Shown: one piece after another, positions 38,934-46,572 of the stretch
Layout: each line of letters begins with the position of its first letter
Position numbering within the stretch: position 1 is the stretch's first letter
From: QVMM01 sp047030855
GTDB lineage: Bacteria > Bacteroidota > Bacteroidia > Bacteroidales > Dysgonomonadaceae
Assembly: GCA_047030855.1 (NCBI GenBank)
Contig: JBKYIJ010000005.1
Location: 1-46,572 of the forward strand
Direction of reading: 5' to 3'
DNA length: 46,572 nucleotides
Program-made: the position numbers and the translations under genes
The notes under the pieces: generated by a model
What the model saw: only the letters and a program-made list of their open reading frames with translations
What the model was told of the DNA's origin: nothing
Databases searched by the model: none

Positions 38934-40256
38934 TTAGGTTGTCCGGTATTTAACGCCGTGGTTATTACAACTAAGACAAATCCGGTCTATTCCCTGCGTG
39001 TCTAATCGTAACGCCTCGTATGCTTTTTTGAGGTCATAACCCAAACCGCCGGGGCGACCCTCAACATTTCCGTCCAACTCATACAAAATATCCATTTTAG
39101 AGGCGTTGGACTGATTGCGGTTTACCCTTACATTGGGGTTCATTGCTAACGTGCGCAATGCGATTGCGGCAACCTGTCTTTGTATTACGGTTTGGAAAAT
39201 AGACCGTTGCTCAATAATGAAATCCGTTAAGTCACAACCTACGGTAATTTCACAATTCAGACCGTAATTAAGCGTATTTGTGTACATCGTAAACGCTATA
39301 TCCCACAATTCCGGGTATTCGGCGAACGTTTCCGGGGCATTATACATGAACGGGGAAATTTGCAAATACTTTGTCAGTTGTCGCCATGCCTCAATATTGC
39401 CATAACCCGTACACGTTCCGCACGGCTCCCGGCTCCAATCTTTTGACACGTTAATAGCTTGCATCCCGGGGGGCAATTCGTCTTGATTGTAACAAAGGAA
39501 CCACGCACCCCCGGCGTTATTGGCATCGCTTATATACGGCAAAAAACAATCTTCCAACGGGAACCATTGAAAGCCGCCATTCGTTAGAGTGAAATTCAAC
39601 TCAAACGTTTTTATCGGGTCTATCTGTGAACTATGGAAAAGATACATTTTCACTATTCCGGTTCCGCCTGTCATTTGTAAGCCTATCCGGTGTATTTGGG
39701 CGGTTACTCCCATCGCACGCACCGGGATAATTTCAAACCCTACTAACTTGTGGCTATTGGGCTGCGTGGCACGTATGCGCCCGGCACCGTCGAAAAATGT
39801 ACGACGTTCCAAAAGGTTCTTTGTCTCTCTATCCAATCCTTTAATTTGGGTAAACGTTTGTACCGCCGTGGAAATTCCGTTGCGGGTCAAACGTTCCAAA
39901 TAATCCGATAAGATATTATAAGGTTCCCAAAATGTTGAACCCTCGGCGGGAACCTCGGCGACGTTATTAACTAAAGCCCGCCAATACTTTTTATTGCCCG
40001 CCGAATCGTTTGCGTATTGTACGACGGTTCCGGCTTGCCATTCTTTCGTATCATTCCAAACGGGGTATTGATAGCCCCAATTATCCGGCACAATTGCCGC
40101 CATATTATCCAATGTTACAAGCGGGTGCGCACCTTGGAAATATAAACCGCTTTCGGTCTCGGTCAACCGTTCGGCGATTGCGTCGGCGGGATTATAGGAT
40201 TGTTCCCAACCTACGACGTGTAACAATTTGTCTTGTATATCTTTTATCCGGTACAT
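38934..40256 (-). CDS. Virion structural protein with Trp-rich binding-like module
   Basis: A 440-aa protein from ATG 40256 (MYRIKDIQDKLLHVVGWEQSYN...). Near residues 70-115 the pattern WNDTKEWQAGTVVQYANDSAGNKKYWRALVNNVAEVPAEGSTFWEPYN resembles small chitin/carbohydrate-binding modules (type 5/12). The C-terminal half has ICLSCNNHG and CGTCTG cysteine pairs. It follows the major capsid gene across a terminator-like hairpin. It may be a neck or adaptor protein. Confidence 0.75.
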   Translation of the reverse strand: MYRIKDIQDKLLHVVGWEQSYNPADAIAERLTETESGLYFQGAHPLVTLDNMAAIVPDNWGYQYPVWNDTKEWQAGTVVQYANDSAGNKKYWRALVNNVAEVPAEGSTFWEPYNILSDYLERLTRNGISTAVQTFTQIKGLDRETKNLLERRTFFDGAGRIRATQPNSHKLVGFEIIPVRAMGVTAQIHRIGLQMTGGTGIVKMYLFHSSQIDPIKTFELNFTLTNGGFQWFPLEDCFLPYISDANNAGGAWFLCYNQDELPPGMQAINVSKDWSREPCGTCTGYGNIEAWRQLTKYLQISPFMYNAPETFAEYPELWDIAFTMYTNTLNYGLNCEITVGCDLTDFIIEQRSIFQTVIQRQVAAIALRTLAMNPNVRVNRNQSNASKMDILYELDGNVEGRPGGLGYDLKKAYEALRLDTQGIDRICLSCNNHGVKYRTT

Positions 40257-40270
40257 ACTGCATAAATTTA

Positions 40271-40300
40271 AAAAGGGGGCGGGATGCTCACCCCGTCCCC
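40271..40300 (-). terminator. Terminator-like hairpin after the major capsid gene
   Basis: Minus strand GGGGACGGGG-TGAGCA-TCCCGCCCCC followed by TTTTTAAATT. It would partially stop transcription after the capsid gene, reducing downstream tail expression. It also lies about 15 nt upstream of the next start. Confidence 0.72.
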
Positions 40301-40332
40301 TCGGCATTTGTTAATAATAGGCTCGTAACAAG

Positions 40333-41439
40333 TTACGCACCCCCGGCGGGGAATTGTGCGGCGTTCGTTACATAAACAGGCATACCCAACGGTTCGTTCG
40401 GGTTGCGTGCTGCAATCTCGGCTTTGATAATCGGATTTGCCACGGTGTCCGAGTTGCTGTTATATGCTACCATGTAGGCAACATCAACGCTAAATCCGAA
40501 ATACTCCTTAACCGCACACGTCAAATCGGCGGTTGCGTCTCCCATGATTGCGGACTGGTCGCCTACCGCCGTGTAGTAATGCGAACCAACGGGCAAATCA
40601 ATGTACGGTAATCGTACAATGTCCCATTCGTGGAAATTAGCACGGGTGCGGCGGTATGCCTCACGGTCAACACGGGTTAAGATACCAACGTTACCATCGG
40701 CAACGGCAAACATTGTACCCATTTTCCCGGCTTCGTCGGTTACGTTGTTAGTGTAATGCAATACTTTGTTATCGTATTCCATACGCTTATTAACGTCATT
40801 ATAAACGCCATGTTGCGCCAACTTGCGGATAAGGCTATCAATTCCGGCGTTTGCAATCAAATGGATATATTCGGGGTAACAATTAGCCCTCATAATCGGG
40901 TTAATGTCTCCCAAAATCTCGGTTGCCATTTGTGTAGGCACTTGTACAACGTTACCCGTTTGCGTGTAGTTTAACAGGGTTTTGAAAACCTGTGTTTTGT
41001 TAGCCTCCAACGCTGCCACGGCTCCTTTGTCTAATGAATCAGCCAACGCACGTGTTGTTTTCTCCATTTTACGCAAAAAGTCGTGATTGTAGGAAATTTC
41101 GTTGTTCTCGTATGCGGCGGGTACCATCGTGAAACCAATCGCATACGTTGCCCATACAACCGTTACCAATGCAGATGTATTCTCATCGTCAGCGATAACG
41201 CACGAACGTACATTGCTAACTTGTACATCGCCGTCGTAATTGATAACGGGGATTTGTACCGTATTACCGATACTTACTAATGCCCTGTCTCTCAAAGCCG
41301 GGCTAATAATTGAACTCGGTGCGTTGGTTTGTTCAATAAAGAAGTCCAATGCGCCATACTCACACGGGCGGAACATATTACGGTCTAACTCCGGGTTCTC
41401 AATCCGCCAATTCTGTAATCTTGTTGCAACTAAACTCAT
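40333..41439 (-). CDS. Major capsid protein
   Basis: A 368-aa protein (MSLVATRLQNWRIENPELDRNMFRPCEYGALDFF...) with features common in HK97-fold capsids of Bacteroidota phages: VQIPVINYDGDVQVSNVRS, VYNDVNKRMEYDNKVLHYTNNV, NFHEWDIVRLPYIDLPVGSHYYTAVGDQSAIMGD and EYFGFSVDVAYMVAYNSN. It follows a scaffold gene and precedes neck genes. It forms the icosahedral shell. Confidence 0.85.
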   Translation of the reverse strand: MSLVATRLQNWRIENPELDRNMFRPCEYGALDFFIEQTNAPSSIISPALRDRALVSIGNTVQIPVINYDGDVQVSNVRSCVIADDENTSALVTVVWATYAIGFTMVPAAYENNEISYNHDFLRKMEKTTRALADSLDKGAVAALEANKTQVFKTLLNYTQTGNVVQVPTQMATEILGDINPIMRANCYPEYIHLIANAGIDSLIRKLAQHGVYNDVNKRMEYDNKVLHYTNNVTDEAGKMGTMFAVADGNVGILTRVDREAYRRTRANFHEWDIVRLPYIDLPVGSHYYTAVGDQSAIMGDATADLTCAVKEYFGFSVDVAYMVAYNSNSDTVANPIIKAEIAARNPNEPLGMPVYVTNAAQFPAGGA

Positions 41440-41493
41440 AGTTTATAATTTAAAATGTTATTTAATGCGGGTTTACCCTTTACCCGTGGTTAC

Positions 41494-42444
41494 TTACTTT
41501 TCCGGCAAAGCGGATATATTGTTATCCTGCCATGCCTGTTTCATAGCGTTATCGAAATCAGCCGTACCCGCTTTCAAACCTTGTTGGAACAATCCGTTGG
41601 CGATTGCGTCGTATGCCTCGACACGGGTTTTTGCCCCTGCAATGTCGATTGAACTACCGCCCCCGGTTCCGGCTCCACTCGGTGCGCCCGTTCCGCCGCC
41701 TGCCGCCTGTCTGCCTTTGTCTAAAATACCCATCGTTTCCAATTCACGGGTCAAAAGGTCGCCCGGCGTGTACGGGTTTAACTGATTGTTCGGGTTACGC
41801 ATGATTGCGCCGTTTTCGTCCTTAAACGCCAACATTTTGCCACCTTTACCGTCGTCGATAAATTCCGGGTTCATACCCTTAATTTTGTCGATAGCTTGAC
41901 CCAACAACACCTTTGTTGCGCTTTCCGGCAAACCTGCCTTAAACTTCAATCCGGCGGTTGCGGTCTGCAACTCTGTATCAACACGAATACCGAACACCTC
42001 TTTTGAATGGTTTTGTTCGGCTTCATCGTATTTGGTTTTCAAATCATTGTATTGACTCGTAACGCTTTGCAAATCTGCCTTTGCTTGTTTCAAAGCCTTT
42101 GCCGTTTCCGCATCACTTGCACCGTCGGCAATAGCTTTTTCCAAACGTGCCTTTTCTTTTGTAAGGCTATCAATTTGCGACTGCAAACCGCTTACCCCCT
42201 CAACCTTGCTTTTGAACTCGCCTAATACACGTTTAGCGTAATCAAACGTTTTTTCGGTTCCATTCTTTGCGATACCGGAAACGGCTAAAATATCCGCATC
42301 CAAACCGCCGTAAATTTCTCCCGTTTTCTTCGCTATAACGCTGTTTTCGTCGTTGACTGATAACGTGGTTATCGCTGTTAATTGTTCGTCGGTTAATCCG
42401 GCTAATGCCGCATTTGCCTTTAATACATCAATCGTTAATGCCAT
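41494..42444 (-). CDS. Scaffolding protein
   Basis: A 316-aa protein with a central coiled coil (about 85-150: LQSQIDSLTKEKARLEKAIADG...QSVTSQYNDLKTKYDEAEQNH), a Gly/Ala-rich linker (GGGTGAPSGAGTGGGSS) and a C-terminal helical capsid-binding-like segment. Location directly upstream of the capsid gene and the composition match phage scaffolds. No protease motif was evident. Confidence 0.82.
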   Translation of the reverse strand: MALTIDVLKANAALAGLTDEQLTAITTLSVNDENSVIAKKTGEIYGGLDADILAVSGIAKNGTEKTFDYAKRVLGEFKSKVEGVSGLQSQIDSLTKEKARLEKAIADGASDAETAKALKQAKADLQSVTSQYNDLKTKYDEAEQNHSKEVFGIRVDTELQTATAGLKFKAGLPESATKVLLGQAIDKIKGMNPEFIDDGKGGKMLAFKDENGAIMRNPNNQLNPYTPGDLLTRELETMGILDKGRQAAGGGTGAPSGAGTGGGSSIDIAGAKTRVEAYDAIANGLFQQGLKAGTADFDNAMKQAWQDNNISALPEK

Positions 42445-42478
42445 AATCTTACCCTTTGATTATTGTTAATAAATTCGG

Positions 42479-42997
42479 TTACTTTTTGCCCTCGGCTTTC
42501 GCTTCTGCCTCGGCTTTTGCTTTGGCATCCGCTTTGGTTTCCTTAACAGGCGTTGACGGGATAACGCCCGACGCTTTCAGTTCTGCCAAAATTTCGGCTT
42601 TCAACGCTTCTTTCTCGGCGGCTTTGGCTTTCGCTTCTGCCTCGGCTTTTGCTTTGGCATCCGCTTTGGCTTTCTCCAATGCGGCTTTCTCTCTTTCCGC
42701 ACGGGCGACGCTTTCCGCCTCGGCTTGCTCTTTCATGTACTCGTTCGGGTCGTGCAATATGGTAATTGTGTAACCCTGTTTTTTCAGATGCTCGGCAATG
42801 CTGTTTTCATAGCCTTTTTTGCCGAACTTCTGAATACGGGGAATAGACAAACGTTTACCCGTTTCGCTGTCGAACTTCTTAATTTCAATAACGCAATGAA
42901 ACAAATGTTTCTCGTTATCCGGTACAATGTAATTTTCGGGCGTAACGTCGAAAATACTAACGTCTTTAGTTTTGCCCTCGCTTACTTTCACTCGCAT
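42479..42997 (-). CDS. Ala/Lys/Glu-rich head-region protein with repeats
   Basis: A 172-aa protein. The N-terminal 80 residues form a compact domain (VKVSEGKTKDVSIFDVTPENYIVPDN...) and the rest is a long single helix of AKADAKAKAEAEAK-type repeats. A perfect 44-bp DNA repeat encodes part of it. It may be a scaffold cofactor or a capsid-associated protein. It overlaps the portal's corrected C-terminus by about 30 bases. Confidence 0.72.
   Translation of the reverse strand: MRVKVSEGKTKDVSIFDVTPENYIVPDNEKHLFHCVIEIKKFDSETGKRLSIPRIQKFGKKGYENSIAEHLKKQGYTITILHDPNEYMKEQAEAESVARAEREKAALEKAKADAKAKAEAEAKAKAAEKEALKAEILAELKASGVIPSTPVKETKADAKAKAEAEAKAEGKK
42494..42537. repeat. 44-bp direct repeat, copy 1
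   Basis: GGCTTTCGCTTCTGCCTCGG through GCATCCGCTTTGG, identical to 42626-42669. It encodes the AKADAKAKAEAEAK module and could mediate repeat-length change by slippage. Confidence 0.85.
42626..42669. repeat. 44-bp direct repeat, copy 2
   Basis: Identical to 42494-42537, 132 bp away and in the same reading frame. Confidence 0.85.
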
Positions 42998-43229
42998 AAT
43001 CTTTAAATTTATTAGTTATGAAATTTATCTTTGAATTGAACGGCATATTATAGCCAAATTCTAAGATATTAATATACTCTCTTTCAAATCTCCGCACAAA
43101 GTTAGCAAAATTCAACTTTATACGCATATCGTTTTCGTCGATAATGTTTTTGCCGTACAACTCTAACACCTCGGAACGGGTTAAATGTCGGTACGGCTCC
43201 AATTCCGCCAACGTTAGCATCCGTTGCAA
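42966..43229 (-). CDS. Portal protein, C-terminal fragment
   Basis: 87 aa in this frame, with an artificial start at MQRMLTLAELEPYRHLTRSEVLELYGK. The frame is open upstream as IIETEYRNNPTQLQ. Deleting one C of the CCC at about 43268-43270 fuses it with the main portal frame (ALQNQIIETEYRNN). The tail FGYNMPFNSKINFITNKFKDY ends the portal. Confidence 0.75.
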   Translation of the reverse strand: MQRMLTLAELEPYRHLTRSEVLELYGKNIIDENDMRIKLNFANFVRRFEREYINILEFGYNMPFNSKINFITNKFKDYASESKRGQN

Positions 43230-43257
43230 TTGGGTTGGGTTATTCCGGTATTCGGTT

Positions 43258-44694
43258 TCAATGATTTGGGTTCTGCAAAGCGTCTAATTCCGCCTCGCTT
43301 GCACCGCTTTCCTTTGCTATCTTATACCGTTCCCGCAACTCCGTTGCATTGGATAAATAGAACTCCGTGCCGTAATTAACTTTAGCCGAAACAAACAAAC
43401 TACCGTAACGCAATCGGCAAACCGTTTCATCAACGAATTGTTGTGCCGCCTCAAACCCTTTCTTAATCCGGTTCAATACCGTACTTTGGCTTTCAAAATT
43501 CGCCTGTATTTGTTGCTCGTTCAATGCGTCCCGTGTAGTTATTTCCTCGTTGGTTCCAACAACCGACGTTATAATGTCGTTCTTTAGCCGTTTTTCTTCC
43601 TCAACGTTGTAATCTAAGCTACTACGGTCAACGGTCAACATTTGAACCGGGTTGCGCAAATCGGGTTGTTTATCCCCGTCCGGTATTGGTATCTCAACAA
43701 AGGTTCCAACACCGTTAATACGACTATCGCCGCATTTAGGACAACGCATTAACAACCCGGCGGCATCCAATCTATAAAAGCCCTGTTTGTCTTTCAGAAA
43801 ACCGCCATCGCAATAATCGCCATTTTCGCCGTTACTGAAATCGCAACTTTGTTCATACCCGGAATAAATCGGATATGCGCCGTATAAGTCTAAATGTCGT
43901 TTACTGATATGGTAAAACAAAAACCAATCCAACGCCTCCAATTGCTTGGTTAGCGGGGATTGTTTAATGTCGGGTTCTGCAAGGCTCAACGGCTCGTTCC
44001 AAAAGAAGCGGGCGGGGCAATAACCTACATCGTGCGGGTTATCAATCAGCAATTCGCCGATATTGTGGCTTTTATCTTCCCGGAATACTCTATAACGTTC
44101 GTCGTCGATAACTGCGATACGTTCGCCATCCTGCCGGAAAATAATGTAATCCATTACCCCCGTCGTCTCGTTGGCTCTGTAATCAATAACCGACGCAATA
44201 GGCAACCAATAGAAATACGGTTGCGGGTATTTGTCGCCGGGTTTTTGTTCGCTCGGCATATCAACGATTAGAACGCTATTTATTTCGGTCTGAAAAAATT
44301 CCCATCCCTTTGTACTCCATATTTCCGGCTCGTGTAATACGTCTTGGCGGTAATACTCCCAATCGTCCCGTTGTTCCGGGTTCTGAAACTGATAATTGAA
44401 CGCCGGGTTACGACCGTCAAAAATACGGCTCAACTTATCAAAACAAATGCCCGTTACCTCGTTTGTCTTAACGGGGTAACGGAACAATGTTTTGAACATC
44501 TTAAACTTGTCATGCGGCAATAGATTGGAAACAAATGCCAAAAAATCCGTTATCGGTTGGCAAATGTCAAACGACGTTATGCGTGTGCGGGCGTGAAAAT
44601 TAATGCGCAATTGATGATAGATTGCTCTATTTATCGTTTTGCGCTTTTTCGGCTCCGTTATCCGCTTTCTTATCTCGTTTATATCCAATCCCAT
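43258..44694 (-). CDS. Portal protein, main part
   Basis: 478 aa from ATG 44694 (MGLDINEIRKRITEPKKRKTINRAIYHQLR...). A longer reading to 44745 would overlap the upstream gene further. It has portal-like DWFLFYHISKRHLDLYGAYPI, TSVVGTNEEITTRDALNEQQIQANFESQSTVLNRIKKGFE, and a zinc-ribbon-like insert (SCDFSNGENGDYC, MRCPKCGDS). The dodecameric portal is the DNA entry pore. Corrected for one extra C it continues to 42966, about 575 aa. Confidence 0.88.
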   Translation of the reverse strand: MGLDINEIRKRITEPKKRKTINRAIYHQLRINFHARTRITSFDICQPITDFLAFVSNLLPHDKFKMFKTLFRYPVKTNEVTGICFDKLSRIFDGRNPAFNYQFQNPEQRDDWEYYRQDVLHEPEIWSTKGWEFFQTEINSVLIVDMPSEQKPGDKYPQPYFYWLPIASVIDYRANETTGVMDYIIFRQDGERIAVIDDERYRVFREDKSHNIGELLIDNPHDVGYCPARFFWNEPLSLAEPDIKQSPLTKQLEALDWFLFYHISKRHLDLYGAYPIYSGYEQSCDFSNGENGDYCDGGFLKDKQGFYRLDAAGLLMRCPKCGDSRINGVGTFVEIPIPDGDKQPDLRNPVQMLTVDRSSLDYNVEEEKRLKNDIITSVVGTNEEITTRDALNEQQIQANFESQSTVLNRIKKGFEAAQQFVDETVCRLRYGSLFVSAKVNYGTEFYLSNATELRERYKIAKESGASEAELDALQNPNH

Positions 44695-44848
44695 TTTCGT
44701 TATCAAATTTAAAAGTTGAATTATCCGGCAATCTCCAACCGCCATTATTGCGTAATCGCAAAAGACGTTCGGCGTGCGTTATCGTAAATTCTTCGGTTAC
44801 GTTCAACGTGTCGTTAACCAACGCAACCTTTTGAACTTTCGCCGCCAT
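44627..44848 (-). CDS. Small head-region protein
   Basis: A 73-aa basic protein (MAAKVQKVALVNDTLNVTEEFTITHAERLLRLRNNGGWRL...), ending in a charged tail that overlaps the portal start by 68 bases. The overlap is longer than usual here, so its C-terminus could be an indel artefact. Function unknown. Confidence 0.65.
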   Translation of the reverse strand: MAAKVQKVALVNDTLNVTEEFTITHAERLLRLRNNGGWRLPDNSTFKFDNENGIGYKRDKKADNGAEKAQNDK

Positions 44849-44852
44849 ATCG

Positions 44853-45491
44853 TTAGGCTTTGAGGTCGGTTAACGGGTTGAAATCCGGTGCAACAATAAC
44901 AAGGTCGTCGGAATAGTTAGGCAAAAACGACCATTGAATTGCGTTGCTGTCCGGGGCTTCCAAACCTCCGTGCGACTTATCGCCAATGAACAAAGAACGG
45001 ATTGGAATAGGGTAATAGGTCGTCTTAACCGTGGCATCCTGTATTGCCTCAATACTTCCGTTTTCATCAAACAGGTAAACGCCCAAATTATCGCTCCAAC
45101 TTTCGCACTGCAATTCTTTCATCGCTTTAATAACGCTTTGGGGAATTTTACGCATTACGCCCGTGAACGGGTTCGGCTCACGTCCGATAATTTCCTCAAT
45201 ACCTCCCAAAGTCTCGTTACCGCCTCCAAATGTGCGGGCGGCTCCGGCTTCATTAGTCGGGGCTTGGATATACGGGGAAACAACAACTTTAGTGCTGTCC
45301 TCGGCTATCAACAACGGTGTCCATGAAGCCAACAACGTTATCGCCTTTTCGGTTGTGAAACTATTTTTCGTTCCATCGTCTTTTGTCAAACGCTGAAACG
45401 CTACCTTTTGAATCTGCCCGAAACTTTCGGCGCAATTTACGGCGGGAATATCGGGCAATGAAGCCGCCGCCGGACACTTACAAGTAATCAT
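44853..45491 (-). CDS. Virion structural protein downstream of terL
   Basis: A 212-aa protein (MITCKCPAAASLPDIPAVNCAESFGQIQKVAFQRL...) with a beta-rich pattern and three N-terminal cysteines. On the circular map it is the first gene after terL. It may be a decoration or head-associated protein. Its ATG follows the A/T-rich stretch at the terminal-repeat boundary. Confidence 0.75.
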   Translation of the reverse strand: MITCKCPAAASLPDIPAVNCAESFGQIQKVAFQRLTKDDGTKNSFTTEKAITLLASWTPLLIAEDSTKVVVSPYIQAPTNEAGAARTFGGGNETLGGIEEIIGREPNPFTGVMRKIPQSVIKAMKELQCESWSDNLGVYLFDENGSIEAIQDATVKTTYYPIPIRSLFIGDKSHGGLEAPDSNAIQWSFLPNYSDDLVIVAPDFNPLTDLKA

Positions 45492-45509
45492 ACTCTTTAA
45501 TTTTTAACG

Positions 45510-46532
45510 TTAAAACTAAATTCATTATCTCCGGGCTTTCCTCTTGCCCTTTGTTTTCGCTACAAAGTTATAAACTTTTTCCGGTATAATCTTGCATATC
45601 TCAATAATATTGCTAATTACGACGCTTAACACCCCGGTTGGCGTGTGCGTATGGCTGCAAATTGCCGTCCGCTATTTCCTTTTCGTATATTCCGGTTAAC
45701 CCATCTTCCGGGTCGTCGTGCGTGCTGTTGGCATCGAAGCTGCAAAAGGTTGTAATGTGGTCGTAAACCGCCTTGTACCGGGTTCTCCCATCCGAACGGC
45801 ATTATTATGTGCTGGCTTACCATTGCGGAATTAGTGACAATCCGGCTTTCTTTGTTTCCTTGGTAAAACGGTTCAGTCATTGCACGCATTTTCTTTTTGA
45901 TAACCTTTTCATAACCCGCACCGCCGTTGTTACTTTCAACCCATACTTTTTGCACGCCGTTCCGATTTATCATAAAAAGTTAGGCACGGTTACGGTTGTA
46001 ACATCTGTATTTCTCGTCCGTTACTTCCATATCGGTTATTAGGCAAAACAACAACGGTTCCATTCTCTTTGTCTTTTTCATTGAATATAAGATTATCGGA
46101 CTTATATACGTCGTATGTGGCGGCAAACAAAAGGTCGTCGCCCTCATCCGCAACGTCTATGTATGCGCCCGAACGGACGTATTGCCCCCAATCAGACTTT
46201 TCGACCCATGTTTTGAAAGGCTGATACAAACGACCCTCAGCGGAACCGGGGTTTCCTTGATAGAGGCATTGGAATTGTACCGGGTCTAATGCCTTTTGCC
46301 CCTCCAACTTTAAACGGCTGTGTCGCCCCTCCCATAAAGCCGCCCCCGGTTCCCGTGGGTCTATCTCCGTGGGTTCTCCTGTTTTCAATGCCTCAAAGTT
46401 TATTCTAACCCATGCGCCGGGGGATATATTATCCAAATCAGCCCAACACTTAACATCAATAATAATTTCGCTTTTTCTCAATACGTCCTATCAAATCGTC
46501 GTCGTGCCATCGGCAAAAACAATGAGTTCTTG
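45510..46532. repeat. Direct terminal repeat, right copy
   Basis: Same orientation as 40-1063, with about 1.02 kb shared. Differences are mostly single-base indels and transitions. The unit between equivalent points is about 45.47 kb. It shows that the sequenced molecule is terminally redundant or that the assembly wraps a circular map. Confidence 0.9.
45613..46532 (-). pseudogene. terL: Partial duplicate of terL in the right terminal repeat
   Basis: Repeats TerL from about residue 213 to the C-terminus but is broken by several indels (for example near 45970 and 46070), and is cut by the molecule end. It is not a second gene. It does preserve the probable genuine C-terminus: KRRN followed by TAG at 45615-45613, unlike the left copy. 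Confidence 0.85.
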
Positions 46533-46572
46533 AGGTGCTGAAGCGTTGAAACCTTTGTCCTCTCTTAACCTT
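46533..46572 (-). other. Residual nanopore native-barcode adapter, right end
   Basis: Read on the minus strand from the end: AAGGTTAA (46572-46565), GAGAGGACAAAGG then TTTCAACGCTT (46564-46541), CAGCACCT (46540-46533). This is an exact match to the native barcode 10 construct as I know it. Library sequence, not biology. Confidence 0.96.

Noticed and set aside
45563..45570. TAACTTTG as a promoter -7 element for the structural genes (also at 93-100)
   Set aside because: It fits TAnnTTTG but has no TTTGG at 18-19 bases upstream in either terminal copy, so it was not listed as a promoter.
251..46042. Many plus-strand open frames of 60-230 codons
   Set aside because: All lie opposite continuous, recognisable minus-strand genes, have unnatural composition and lack leaders; they are shadows.
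1..46572. A 38-40 bp terminal inverted repeat at the window ends, suggesting protein-primed or transposon-like ends
   Set aside because: Both ends match a nanopore native barcode with its flanks, with more errors in the left copy; it is library DNA.
1..46572. CRISPR array, tRNA genes, integrase or insertion sequence
   Set aside because: No regularly spaced repeats, cloverleaf-like segments, tyrosine/serine recombinase motifs or transposase were seen.

Overview
The window is a near-complete genome of a double-stranded DNA, long-tailed (siphovirus-like) phage. Its likely host is a Bacteroidota bacterium, possibly a gut Bacteroidales species. The signs are promoters of the Bacteroides type (TTTGG or TTGG, an 18-19 bp spacer, then TAnnTTTG), no consistent Shine-Dalgarno sequences, and A/T-rich leaders. 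All convincing protein genes lie on the minus strand. No integrase, tRNA or CRISPR was seen.

The two ends are not phage DNA. Positions 1-39 and 46533-46572 are inverted copies of what I recognise as an Oxford Nanopore native-barcode adapter (barcode 10). Inside them lies a direct terminal repeat of about 1.02 kb (40-1063 and 45510-46532), so the genome unit is about 45.47 kb, probably derived from one full-length molecule or read. Residual nanopore-type homopolymer indels break several genes. I could rejoin the replication initiator, tail fibre plus SGNH esterase, a large baseplate protein of about 835 aa, the tape measure, a neck protein, the portal and an early-region protein, each by one-base corrections.

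Layout, read in the direction of transcription (right to left, circular). (1) The late operon starts at a promoter at 2913-2882. It runs through a purine-rich leader, small terminase, a zinc-finger protein and large terminase. It then crosses the terminal repeat to the right end: head proteins, portal, scaffold, major capsid (45491-40333), neck and tail proteins, a small membrane protein, tail chaperone candidate and tape measure (40256-33250), baseplate and fibre/esterase (33246-26633), then holin, amidase endolysin and spanin-like protein (26589-24550). It ends at tandem terminators (24549-24470). (2) The early/middle region starts at a promoter at 24344-24313. It runs through small genes, a PAPS-reductase-like enzyme, an HNH homing-type endonuclease, an XRE-like regulator, a RecB/Cas4-like nuclease, winged-helix proteins and a replication initiator containing an iteron-type origin. 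It continues through a RuvC-like resolvase, a Rad50/SMC-like ATPase, a DUF2400 protein, a DnaQ-like exonuclease, a TOPRIM protein, a NinG/HNH protein, SSB, a radical SAM protein, an ASCH protein, a lipoprotein and a run of small Cys-rich proteins. It stops at the terminator at 2966-2942, immediately before the late promoter.

Most interesting signals: almost complete absence of GATC; a probable lambda-O-like origin inside the initiator gene; a leader with mutually exclusive hairpins just upstream of it; a recurrent family of GC-rich hairpins 16-22 nt before start codons; duplicated promoter-hairpin modules; a candidate plus-strand small RNA; and sliding-clamp-like peptides in small early proteins.
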